Shown piece after piece: positions 34,310 through 42,234 of a DNA stretch of 64,000 bases. Where the stretch lies: contig CAUQKV010000006.1 of assembly GCA_963518845.1 (NCBI GenBank), positions 15,290-79,289 of the forward strand, given 5' to 3'. This DNA comes from JABCPE02 sp963518845. GTDB taxonomy: Bacteria; Bacteroidota; Bacteroidia; Flavobacteriales; Weeksellaceae. The notes below the pieces were generated by a model that saw only the letters and a program-made list of their open reading frames with translations, was not told the origin of the DNA and ran no database searches. Both the position numbers and the translations under genes were made by a program. The first letter of the stretch is position 1, and each line of letters starts with the position of its first letter.

Positions 34310-35281
34310 AAGAAAATTATCCGAATTATCCGTAAAAATCTTATGCTCAACTTTTTCCTGCTGCTGGATGATTTTTTCTTGTATTTGTTTTAAGAAAGTT
34401 TGGTATTTAGCGCTGTTTTTGTCCTTTGGACGATGCTCTAGAGCTTGTTTTATTTTAAGGTTCTCATTGGAAAATCTATCGGCTTCATCAGAAAAATAAG
34501 CCTTTTTAAATTTTTCCCAAATATACTGAACGGCCTGTTCGCTCGGATGGATGAGGTCTTCCTTGTAGAATCTGTAATCGCGCAGGTCATCCATAACTAT
34601 TTCATATACAGGAATATAATGGTAGTTTTCGTGCTGTTCCACAACTTCATGAATTGCACAGAGCAGTTTGGCTTTATTTAGATTATTTTCGCTAAAACCA
34701 TCTTTGGTGTGGCGGACAGGGCTTAGTGTAAAAAGAAACTGCGCCTCTTTTGGGCAGATTTTTTTTAGAATATGGCAGGTTTCAGCTATTGAATTTACCA
34801 ATTCTTCGTGGGTTAGAAGGCGTTTATTAAAGTTTGTTTGTGGAATTTTGTGACAATTTGCTACAAAAATATTTTTGGCTAAATGTTCATAAACAAAAGC
34901 CGTTCCATAGGTGATAATCACCCAGTTACTTCGTTTTAGAAATTTGTGCGCAAGGTTTATTTTCTCATTGATTTTTCTGAGGGTATCTTTCTGATTTTCA
35001 GAATTAAATGAGGTGTGATGATTAAAACTTAAGTATTCACCTTGATGAAAATCTAAATCTTCTTCTGTGTAAATTTTATTTTCAAAAATTTCCTGAATAC
35101 TGTTTTTCACAGCCCAAGGATTGAAGAGGGTTCCAAAAGGATTGTTCAGCGTTTGTAACTGGCTGTCTGCTAGTTTTACAGAGATTTCTGTTGCAAAACA
35201 TGACCCTATCGAAAACAAAGAATCCGAAATTTGAATTTTTTTTTCCGAAATCGGAATTTCTACTTCGGTACGAAATTTCAT
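34307..35281 (-). CDS. GSCFA domain protein
   Basis: 324 residues. The family name motif is present as IGSCFATEISVKL (about 25-37), followed by LNNPFGTLFNPWAV and ITYGTAFVY; later FTLSPVRHTKDGFSENNLNKA and the ending DDLIHPSEQAVQYIWEKF resemble the His/Asp block of SGNH esterases. GSCFA proteins are widespread in Bacteroidota and have no settled function. It follows the prenyl synthase gene by 9 bp, so they probably form one operon. Confidence 0.87.
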   Translation of the reverse strand: MKFRTEVEIPISEKKIQISDSLFSIGSCFATEISVKLADSQLQTLNNPFGTLFNPWAVKNSIQEIFENKIYTEEDLDFHQGEYLSFNHHTSFNSENQKDTLRKINEKINLAHKFLKRSNWVIITYGTAFVYEHLAKNIFVANCHKIPQTNFNKRLLTHEELVNSIAETCHILKKICPKEAQFLFTLSPVRHTKDGFSENNLNKAKLLCAIHEVVEQHENYHYIPVYEIVMDDLRDYRFYKEDLIHPSEQAVQYIWEKFKKAYFSDEADRFSNENLKIKQALEHRPKDKNSAKYQTFLKQIQEKIIQQQEKVEHKIFTDNSDNFL

Positions 35282-35290
35282 AAACAAGAT

Positions 35291-36262
35291 TTAAAAATTT
35301 CTTTTTAGTAAATAATCTGCCAGAGCCAAGAAAGCCTCCTTTTTCTCTGCATTTAGACTAGTTTGGTTTAGGTATTTTTGAGCTTTATCGTGGTGTTCTT
35401 GCACGAGTTTTAATGTGATTTCATCCGCTTTTGTGTCTAGGAAAAGTTTAGAAACAGCATCTATTTTCTCTTGGCTTTCATCTTTTTGGGAATACCAGTT
35501 TTGGAGTTCCTTTTTTTGTTTTTCATCCGCTTTTTCTAGTGCATTGAGGTATAAAACGGTCTTCTTATTTTCACAGATGTCACCCGCTTGTTTTTTTCCG
35601 AAATCTCCTTGATTTCCAAATACATCCAGATAATCATCCATCATCTGAAATGCTATTCCGAGGTGAATCCCAAACTGATAGAGAGCCTCGGCATCCTGCT
35701 CTGGACATTTAGCAATGAAAGCGCCTATTTTTAGCGCTGTAGCACTCAGCACGCCAGTTTTATAAGTAATCATCTGGATATACTCATCAAAACTTACATC
35801 ATCTCTTTTTTCAAAATTCATGTCCATTTGCTGTCCCTCACATATTTTCGCTCCTGTATCGGAAAATAGGTGAATACATTTTTTAAACAAAATAGGGTCT
35901 AAATCCTCGAAAAACTGATAAGATTTGATAAGCAGGGCATCACCAGAGAGTATGCCCGTGTTGATACCTTCTAAAGCGTGGATGGTAGGTTTTCCTCTTC
36001 TCAGAGGTGCATCATCCATTATATCATCATGAATCAGCGTGAAATTATGAAAAAGCTCTATTGCAAGAGCTGGTTTTATTGCGGTGTTTATATCTCCTCC
36101 AAATGCATCCGCTGCCATCAGTGTAAGCATAGGGCGGAGGCGTTTTCCTCCATTTGCTATGATGTAGTTGATGGGCTGATACAGCTCAAAGGGAGCTTCT
36201 TCGAATTTGTATTTTTCTATACTTTCAGAAATTAAATTGATGTATTTTTCAGCAAAATGCAT
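35291..36262 (-). CDS. Polyprenyl (geranylgeranyl/farnesyl-type) diphosphate synthase
   Basis: 323 residues. GGKRLRPML binds the isopentenyl diphosphate, the first aspartate-rich motif is LIHDDIMDDAPLRRG (about 80-94), and the second is FQMMDDYLDVFG (about 210). These are the defining motifs of trans-prenyltransferases, which supply long-chain isoprenoids for menaquinone or carotenoids. Chain length cannot be read safely. A TAAATTTGC promoter element lies at 36279-36287. Confidence 0.93.
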   Translation of the reverse strand: MHFAEKYINLISESIEKYKFEEAPFELYQPINYIIANGGKRLRPMLTLMAADAFGGDINTAIKPALAIELFHNFTLIHDDIMDDAPLRRGKPTIHALEGINTGILSGDALLIKSYQFFEDLDPILFKKCIHLFSDTGAKICEGQQMDMNFEKRDDVSFDEYIQMITYKTGVLSATALKIGAFIAKCPEQDAEALYQFGIHLGIAFQMMDDYLDVFGNQGDFGKKQAGDICENKKTVLYLNALEKADEKQKKELQNWYSQKDESQEKIDAVSKLFLDTKADEITLKLVQEHHDKAQKYLNQTSLNAEKKEAFLALADYLLKRNF

Positions 36263-36278
36263 GATGAAATTGTTTTCA

Positions 36279-36287
36279 GCAAATTTA
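36279..36287 (-). promoter_or_regulatory. -7 promoter element of the prenyl synthase-GSCFA unit
   Basis: Minus-strand TAAATTTGC, 17 bp upstream of the start codon at 36262. Confidence 0.65.
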
Positions 36288-36310
36288 AATTTTTAAAATG
36301 AAAATTAGCC

Positions 36311-36343
36311 AAAAAAACACCAATTTTTCTGATAAATTGGTGG
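36311..36343 (-). terminator. Intrinsic terminator after the phosphate transporter gene
   Basis: CACCAATTT (36318-36326) pairs with AAATTGGTG (36334-36342); on the minus strand it is followed by a run of seven T. Confidence 0.8.
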
Positions 36344-36371
36344 TCTAATTCTTTTACCTTTTGGGAAAATT

Positions 36372-37502
36372 TTAGAACATATTTACGATGATGTAGGTGA
36401 TTCCAGCTACGATCGCACTGATAGGAATTGTCAGAACCCAAGCCCATAGAAGACTTACAGTAATACCCCATCTTACAGCAGAAATCCTTTTAGTAAGACC
36501 AACACCTATGATGGAACCTGTGATAGTGTGGGTAGTAGAAACAGGAACTCCTAGGTGGTCAGTGATGAAAAGAGTCACAGCACCAGCAGATTCTGCGCTT
36601 ACCCCTTCTAATGAAGTTACTTTCGTGATTTTAGTTCCCATCGTTTTTACGATTTTCCAGCCGCCACTCATCGTTCCTAAACCGATAGCAATATGCGCTG
36701 CCAAAGGAACCCACATGAAATGTTCAGTAAAGTATTTAAATCTATCAGGAGCATTGATGTAGTCAGGGTCTCCTATACTTACATAGTGATAAATAACCGC
36801 TGCACCGATGATTCCCATGATTTTCTGAGCATCATTCAGACCGTGTCCAAGACTAAATAGAGCAGAAGAAACCAGCTGTAGTCTTTTGAATGCTGTTTCA
36901 GCTTTATGAGGGTTTGATTTTTTACAAATATTTACGATGATAAGCGTGATAATTACAGAAACAAACATCCCTATGAAAGGCGCTAGGAAAATGAATAAGA
37001 ATATCGGGATGACTTTGTCATATTTTACCACATCTTGTGTGAATAGTTTTTCAAAAGATAATTTGATAAGTTCAAAAAACGAAGCGTTTTCATTTAAATC
37101 TCTAAATTCAATGTAATTTCCATGAAGAGCGTGCATCAGTGCCGCGCCAAGGAATCCACCAATAAGCGTATGTGACGAAGAGGATGGAATGCCAAGCCAC
37201 CAAGTCAGTAAATTCCACGCAATAGCCGCGACAAGTCCAGAGACAATAACTTCAAGGTTAATAAAATCCTCACTTACCGTTTTAGCAATGGTATTTCCAA
37301 TGTTAAAAGACTGTGTGATATAAGCAGCAATGAAAAAAGCTGCAAAATTCCAAAAAGCCGCCCACAAAACCGCTTGAAAAGGCGTGAGAACCTTCGTGGA
37401 AACGATGGTAGCAATGGAGTTAGCCGCATCATGAAATCCATTGATATAGTCAAAAACAAGGGCTAGTCCAATGATTGCTATGAGAAGTACAGGAAGTTCC
37501 AT
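36372..37502 (-). CDS. pit: PiT family inorganic phosphate transporter
   Basis: 376 residues, about ten membrane helices in two repeated halves. The N-terminal signature NGFHDAANSIATIVSTKVL and the C-terminal GVPVSTTHTITGSIIGVGLTKR are the PiT motifs; a central hydrophilic loop is short. It imports phosphate (or metal-phosphate) with protons. It lies 27 bp after the DUF47 gene, its usual partner. Confidence 0.95.
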   Translation of the reverse strand: MELPVLLIAIIGLALVFDYINGFHDAANSIATIVSTKVLTPFQAVLWAAFWNFAAFFIAAYITQSFNIGNTIAKTVSEDFINLEVIVSGLVAAIAWNLLTWWLGIPSSSSHTLIGGFLGAALMHALHGNYIEFRDLNENASFFELIKLSFEKLFTQDVVKYDKVIPIFLFIFLAPFIGMFVSVIITLIIVNICKKSNPHKAETAFKRLQLVSSALFSLGHGLNDAQKIMGIIGAAVIYHYVSIGDPDYINAPDRFKYFTEHFMWVPLAAHIAIGLGTMSGGWKIVKTMGTKITKVTSLEGVSAESAGAVTLFITDHLGVPVSTTHTITGSIIGVGLTKRISAVRWGITVSLLWAWVLTIPISAIVAGITYIIVNMF

Positions 37503-37529
37503 ACTTTGTTTTTTAGTTAGAGTTAGAAA

Positions 37530-38168
37530 TTAAGCGTATTTGATGATGATGCTGCTCATTACACCAGCTACTTCTTCCGCCTTATCAGTTACCTCTTCTA
37601 GGTAGTTTAGCACCTGCTGTACTTTGATGATGGTAATAGGGTCATTGGTTTCAAATAGCTTGATAAGAGCCGAACTTTGCACATCATCAGCAATATTTTC
37701 TATACTATTGATTTTGATGCATGATTCTTTCACAGCATCCAAATCTTTAAAATCTTTAAGGTTAAGGATAGCATTCTGAATTTCTATACATGCCTTTTGG
37801 ATAAGAAGGGAAAACTCTTGGTAAGCCTTAGTTTCAGGGCTTTTGAATAGAAAAATATATCTAGTAGAAGCGTAGATATAGTCCGCTACATCATCCAGAG
37901 ATGTCGCTAAAGATTGTATATCCTCTCTATCAAAAGGAGTGATGAAATTCTTACCCAGCTCCATGTAGATTTGGTGCGTAAGGTCATCATTTTGATGTTC
38001 AAAATCGTGAATTTTCTTTAAGAAAGATTCATCATTTGCATCAAAATTCTGAATTCCATTATGAAAATACTCAGACATTTCCACTAGATTAGCCGCCACT
38101 TTTTCGAATAAAGTGAAAAAAACTGTGTCTTTCGGTTGAAATGCCTTAAAAATATTACCAATTCCCAT
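37530..38168 (-). CDS. DUF47/PhoU-like phosphate transport accessory protein
   Basis: 212 residues, all-helical, with FFTLFEKVAANLVEMSEYF near the N-terminus and the central DREDIQSLATSLDDVADYIYASTRYI motif, which is the metal-binding PhoU-like helix pair. DUF47 proteins accompany PiT transporters and modulate uptake. The transporter gene follows directly. Confidence 0.92.
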   Translation of the reverse strand: MGIGNIFKAFQPKDTVFFTLFEKVAANLVEMSEYFHNGIQNFDANDESFLKKIHDFEHQNDDLTHQIYMELGKNFITPFDREDIQSLATSLDDVADYIYASTRYIFLFKSPETKAYQEFSLLIQKACIEIQNAILNLKDFKDLDAVKESCIKINSIENIADDVQSSALIKLFETNDPITIIKVQQVLNYLEEVTDKAEEVAGVMSSIIIKYA

Positions 38169-38196
38169 GAGTTCTAATGTATAAATTTTTCGGTTA

Positions 38197-38204
38197 CAAA
38201 TATA
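38197..38204 (-). promoter_or_regulatory. -7 promoter element of the DUF47-pit operon
   Basis: Minus-strand TATATTTG, 29 bp upstream of the start at 38168. Confidence 0.6.
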
Positions 38205-38228
38205 AACTTAATTTTACTTTTACAAAAT

Positions 38229-38270
38229 AAAAAACCTATAAATGCACTAATCTAAAATACATTTATAGGG
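38229..38270 (-). terminator. Intrinsic terminator after the DEAD-box helicase gene
   Basis: CCTATAAATG (38235-38244) pairs with CATTTATAGG (38260-38269), followed on the minus strand by a T-run. Confidence 0.75.
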
Positions 38271-38276
38271 AATTAT

Positions 38277-39935
38277 TTAGTTCGCTACTTCTGCGCGCAT
38301 TTCTTTTCCTTTGAATTTCATCGCAGCAATGTTATTGAGGATATCTTTTTCAAAAGATTTTTCCACCTCAAAGAAAGAGAACTTCTCTAAAACTTCTATA
38401 TCGCCGATATCTGCTCGTTTTTTAGATTTTTTGGTAGCTTGGTTGATGATGTCCAGAACATCAGTTTTCTTTAATTTGTCTCTTTTTCCTAAATTAAAGA
38501 AAAATCTTACCATATTTTCATTGTTTTTTCTAGACTTTCTGCCGCCTTTATCTCTATCTCGGTCTCTTCCTCGTCTGTCTCTTCTGCTTTCTTTGGTTTC
38601 GGATTCCGCTTTTAGTTTTTGAGCTGCTAAATCATTGTTATTCTTATAATAAAGAGCCAAATCTTTCAGCTGGAATTGAAGTAATTGGTGTACCAATTCT
38701 TCTTTAGAGAAATTAGAAAGGTCTGGGATAAGGCTGTTATCAAAGTCAAAGAAATCCTCGTGTTCCGTGAAAAGCTGCTCGAAAACTCCTGCTACTTGGG
38801 CTTTTATGATGTCTTCTCCTTTTGGAATTTGTTTTTCTACAATTTCTATTTTCGTTTGACTTTTGATTTGGTTTAGTTTTCTGGTTTCTTCTGGTTTTAT
38901 CAAAGCCATAGAGATACCATCTTTCCCAGCACGCCCTGTTCTTCCGCTTCTATGTACGAAAACTTCTGGGTCGTCAGGTAACGAGTAGTGGATTACATGG
39001 GTAAGGCTGTTCACATCAAGCCCTCTGGCAGCAACATCTGTAGCAACCAGAATATCAATGTTTTTCAGTCTGAATTTCTTCATTACCGTGTCTCTCTGTG
39101 CTTGTGAGAGGTCACCATGAAGGGCGTCAGCAGCGTAGCCGTTCTGCATTAGGAAATCAGCTACATCCTGAGTTTCCATTTTAGTTCGGCAGAAAATGAT
39201 AGAATATTGATTTGGATTCGCATCTATCAGCCTTTTTAGGGCTTCTTTTTTCTGACGGTAGTTTACCACATAATATTCGTGTTTTATGTTTTTCTTAACC
39301 GCGTTGATAGAGCCCACTGAAATACGATGAGGATTAGTAAGATAATTTTTAGAAATTCTCTCTACTTCCTTGTTCATCGTAGCAGAAAATAGTAATGTTT
39401 GTTTGGTTTCAGGAGTTTCAGAAAGAATAGTTTCTAAGTCATCCTTGAAGCCCATAGACAGCATTTCATCAGCTTCATCAAGCACCAGCCAATGGATTTG
39501 AGAGAAGTCTAGAGCTTTTCTATTGATTAAATCAATAACTCTCCCAGGCGTTCCCACGATGATTTGAGGTTTTTCTCTCAAATTTCTGATTTGGTCTGTG
39601 ATGCTGCTTCCACCATATACTGCTGTAGTTTTCACATTTGGCAAATATTTGGTGTAGTTTTTAATGTCTTTGGCAATTTGTAATGCCAATTCCCTTGTTG
39701 GGGCCAATACCAAAAGCTGTATTTTACGGCTGGTATCATCTATCATATCCAAAATAGGTAAAGAAAACGCCGCTGTTTTCCCCGTTCCCGTCTGTGCCAG
39801 AGCAATAAGGTCTCTGATGTCCGATAAAATGAAAGGAATGGTCTGTTTTTGGATCTCCGTAGGGCTTTCATAGCCTAATTCGCCAACTGCCTTGATGATT
39901 TCAGGACTTAAATTGGACTCGCTAAATAAATTCAT
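38277..39935 (-). CDS. DEAD-box RNA helicase with DbpA-type RNA-binding domain
   Basis: 552 residues from the ATG at 39935. A longer in-frame start at 40013 is excluded by a TATCTTTGC promoter element at 39955-39963. Q-motif region SPTEIQKQTIPF, Walker A AQTGTGKT, DEAD box LVLDEADEMLSMGF, SAT, and HRSGRTGRAG are intact. A charged RRDRRGRDRDRDK linker leads to a C-terminal DbpA-like RRM (FFNLGKRDKLKKTDVLDIINQ). It unwinds RNA in ribosome assembly or mRNA turnover, probably of cold-response importance as in CsdA-like proteins. Confidence 0.93.
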   Translation of the reverse strand: MNLFSESNLSPEIIKAVGELGYESPTEIQKQTIPFILSDIRDLIALAQTGTGKTAAFSLPILDMIDDTSRKIQLLVLAPTRELALQIAKDIKNYTKYLPNVKTTAVYGGSSITDQIRNLREKPQIIVGTPGRVIDLINRKALDFSQIHWLVLDEADEMLSMGFKDDLETILSETPETKQTLLFSATMNKEVERISKNYLTNPHRISVGSINAVKKNIKHEYYVVNYRQKKEALKRLIDANPNQYSIIFCRTKMETQDVADFLMQNGYAADALHGDLSQAQRDTVMKKFRLKNIDILVATDVAARGLDVNSLTHVIHYSLPDDPEVFVHRSGRTGRAGKDGISMALIKPEETRKLNQIKSQTKIEIVEKQIPKGEDIIKAQVAGVFEQLFTEHEDFFDFDNSLIPDLSNFSKEELVHQLLQFQLKDLALYYKNNNDLAAQKLKAESETKESRRDRRGRDRDRDKGGRKSRKNNENMVRFFFNLGKRDKLKKTDVLDIINQATKKSKKRADIGDIEVLEKFSFFEVEKSFEKDILNNIAAMKFKGKEMRAEVAN

Positions 39936-39954
39936 TAAGTTTTTTAAAATTTCG

Positions 39955-39963
39955 GCAAAGATA
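39955..39963 (-). promoter_or_regulatory. -7 promoter element of the helicase gene
   Basis: Minus-strand TATCTTTGC, 20 bp upstream of the ATG at 39935; it sets the start codon. Confidence 0.7.
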
Positions 39964-40059
39964 CATTTTTTATTTTTAATGATAAAAATCACATAATGAA
40001 ATGAAAGCACCAAAAGTTTTTGGCATTAAATTTTCATTTTTGAAAACAAATTTGATGAA

Positions 40060-40797
40060 ATGAAAAAATATTTATTATTAGCCTTTTTAGGTTTATGTTC
40101 GGTTGTTTATGCGCAAGATATTAGGGTAACGAAATTTAGAAACGAAGTAAATGTAAGTAGGAGAAATCCCACTGATAGAGGTGTTTTCCGTAATAGAAAT
40201 ATGTATGGAGATGGCAGACAGGCGCAGCTGTGGCTTAGGGTTTTCGCTGAAGGGCGATTTCGGGTAGAAGTAGGAGGACAGATGATGGAAAATTCTACAG
40301 GAAGGTATCGCTTCTTTGATTTGAATAGAGGAATACAGATGCTGTCAATTTATGAAAAAGGAAATATCTTGGTGTACAGAACGCAGGTGGAATTGAGAGA
40401 AAATACAAGGCTGTTGCTAGATTTTGACGGCTATGACCTTTATCTTTTTAGTGAAGAAAATATTGATGATAATGGAATTCAAGTTTTTCCAAATATTGGT
40501 GGATATAAACCAATGATGAGCAATGAAGAGTTTGGACAGTTTTATAGAAGTTATGCAGGAAAGCCTTTTGATAAAGATAAAATGGAAACTTTCTATGTCG
40601 CACAAAAAGGAATGAATTTTACCACTCAGCAGATAGTTCAAATGGTGAAAGCGCTTTCCTTTGATGATAATCGTTTAGAGCTGGCAAAAACAGCATATGA
40701 CAACTGTGTAGACCGAGAAAATTATTATAAAGTGGTGGATGCTATGACTTATAGTTCTACCAAGGAAAAACTGAGAGAATATATTCTGAAAAGATAA
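40060..40797 (+). CDS. DUF4476 secreted protein
   Basis: 245 residues. Signal peptide MKKYLLLAFLGLCSVVYAQ, an N-terminal beta-rich half, and a C-terminal DUF4476 domain (about 150-245) with MSNEEFGQFYRSYAGKPFDKDKM, LSFDDNRLELAKTAYDNCVD and YSSTKEKLREYI. DUF4476 is common in Bacteroidota and has no known function. The protein is probably periplasmic or surface-exposed. Ends 3 bp before a convergent gene. Confidence 0.85.
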   Translation: MKKYLLLAFLGLCSVVYAQDIRVTKFRNEVNVSRRNPTDRGVFRNRNMYGDGRQAQLWLRVFAEGRFRVEVGGQMMENSTGRYRFFDLNRGIQMLSIYEKGNILVYRTQVELRENTRLLLDFDGYDLYLFSEENIDDNGIQVFPNIGGYKPMMSNEEFGQFYRSYAGKPFDKDKMETFYVAQKGMNFTTQQIVQMVKALSFDDNRLELAKTAYDNCVDRENYYKVVDAMTYSSTKEKLREYILKR

Positions 40798-40800
40798 AAA

Positions 40801-41193
40801 TTAGAGAATATTTCTAAGAATCCAAAAAGAAATAACAATAAATAAGACAATGTAAGTGGCATGAAGACCAAAAAGCCTTCTTCGCCATTTTAGAAAAGCA
40901 GGATTTTGTTTGTCTTTGTAGATATTAAATAAAAATCCAGTGATGATGTAGGGAATAGACACTACCAGAAGCATGTTTTCTCTGAAAGCCTCGCCAATAT
41001 TTAGGTTTAATAAATGATGGACAGCTCTCTGAGAACCACATCCTGCGCAGTCATACCCAGTAGCCACTTTGAATGGGCATTTTGGGAAAAATACACTATC
41101 TAATGGGTTGTAGGTCTTGTATACTAAAATAAGTATAAAAATAAACAAAAGACCTACAATCCATTTAGTAATAGTTTTAAGATGCCATTCCAC
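40801..41193 (-). CDS. DUF2752 membrane protein
   Basis: 130 residues with three membrane helices. The defining segment FPKCPFKVATGYDCAGCGSQRAVHHLLNL (shown here in part) contains conserved cysteines in a C-x-G-C-G-S-x-R pattern. Function unknown. The frame begins with GTG at 41193 and overlaps the upstream CD225 gene by 17 bp, so the two are co-translated. Confidence 0.82.
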   Translation of the reverse strand: MEWHLKTITKWIVGLLFIFILILVYKTYNPLDSVFFPKCPFKVATGYDCAGCGSQRAVHHLLNLNIGEAFRENMLLVVSIPYIITGFLFNIYKDKQNPAFLKWRRRLFGLHATYIVLFIVISFWILRNIL

Positions 41194-41467
41194 TTATAAC
41201 AGCAAGTAATATAAATAGGAAATATAATACAATAACAGCTAATCCAGCAAATAGGCCATACATTGTCCATTTTTTAGCGTCAGCTGCAGCCTTGTTAGCT
41301 CCTGCAATGTCTCCTGCTAGGAACAATCCTTCTACTTTAGAAGCATTGATAATTCCAGCAATCCCAAGTGGTAAACAACAAAATAAAGTAACTAAAATAG
41401 ATTCTACCAGCCAGTTTTTAGGTGGCGTGTTAAATTCTGTAGGGTTTTGATAATTTGTAGGTTCCAT
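41177..41467 (-). CDS. CD225/dispanin family membrane protein
   Basis: 96 residues with two membrane helices (about 22-46 and 70-92). The motif LVESILVTLFCCLPLGIAGI followed by the conserved segment INASKVEGLFLAGDIAGANK and KAAADAKKW is that of the CD225/dispanin family, which occurs in bacteria with unclear roles. A TATATTTGC promoter element is at 41493-41501. Confidence 0.85.
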   Translation of the reverse strand: MEPTNYQNPTEFNTPPKNWLVESILVTLFCCLPLGIAGIINASKVEGLFLAGDIAGANKAAADAKKWTMYGLFAGLAVIVLYFLFILLAVISGMAS

Positions 41468-41492
41468 ATAATTTATAGTGTATTTATTGCCG

Positions 41493-41501
41493 GCAAATAT
41501 A
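41493..41501 (-). promoter_or_regulatory. -7 promoter element of the CD225-DUF2752 operon
   Basis: Minus-strand TATATTTGC, 26 bp upstream of the start at 41467. Confidence 0.65.
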
Positions 41502-41537
41502 ATCTTTTACGATTAGATAAAAAATAAAATTATATTT

Positions 41538-42218
41538 TTATTTATAATGATAAAAAATCCCAAAATCGGAAGGCGTCCAGAGTGCTGCCTTTTGTCCAGC
41601 GGTTTTTAGTCCGTTATTCGCCCAAGTGTTGCAGGTCTGCATGAAATTATAGCTTTCTTTGGCGTCGTAGAAGGCATCATTTTTTCCATAAACGGCATCG
41701 GTTTTTATTAAAATAAAATTCCCGTTTTCATCTTGTTTGAACTGGTTTTTAATGAATTTTACCAAATCGTTGTACTGCTTTTCGGTCAGCATTATTTTCT
41801 TGCAGTCATCATTTTCCTGCATTTTTTCGTAGAAAGTGCAGTGCATAGCAGATTCGCTCATCCAAAAAGCGGCTTTTATCGCTGTGGAAATCTTTAAATC
41901 AGCCCAAGTGGGCGTATCCAGATAAAATCCCTTGTCCCCCCAGCCAATGCCCACATAGGTGAAATCAGTTCTTTTGGAAAGTGTATTTTCAAAAGGTATC
42001 TGCTGGCTCCAGTCCACGACTTCCGTTTTGATGGGAACCACTAAATCCGTATGCATCCCATTGGTATAGATATACATAGGAATGGTTTTTGGGTCGGAGG
42101 TTTTCTCGGCAGGAACTTTTATCAAAGGTAGCACAAGCCCCAAAACAATATACAATCCCACTATCCCCAGCAGAACACCGATGGTTTTTAAAATGAAAAC
42201 AAACGCCTTTTTCATCAA
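41538..42218 (-). CDS. TIGR02117/DUF2459 family protein
   Basis: 226 residues. One N-terminal membrane helix (about 7-30), then an exported domain with YIYTNGMHTDLVVP, FTYVGIGWGDKGFYLDTPTW, and near the end YNFMQTCNTWANNGLKTAGQ. This is the DUF2459 family, with a conserved His, a Cys-Asn-Thr-Trp segment and a NlpC/P60-like flavour; no activity is proven. It follows the ABC-F gene by 16 bp. Confidence 0.85.
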   Translation of the reverse strand: MMKKAFVFILKTIGVLLGIVGLYIVLGLVLPLIKVPAEKTSDPKTIPMYIYTNGMHTDLVVPIKTEVVDWSQQIPFENTLSKRTDFTYVGIGWGDKGFYLDTPTWADLKISTAIKAAFWMSESAMHCTFYEKMQENDDCKKIMLTEKQYNDLVKFIKNQFKQDENGNFILIKTDAVYGKNDAFYDAKESYNFMQTCNTWANNGLKTAGQKAALWTPSDFGIFYHYK

Positions 42219-42234
42219 AAGTTTTTTTAGAGGA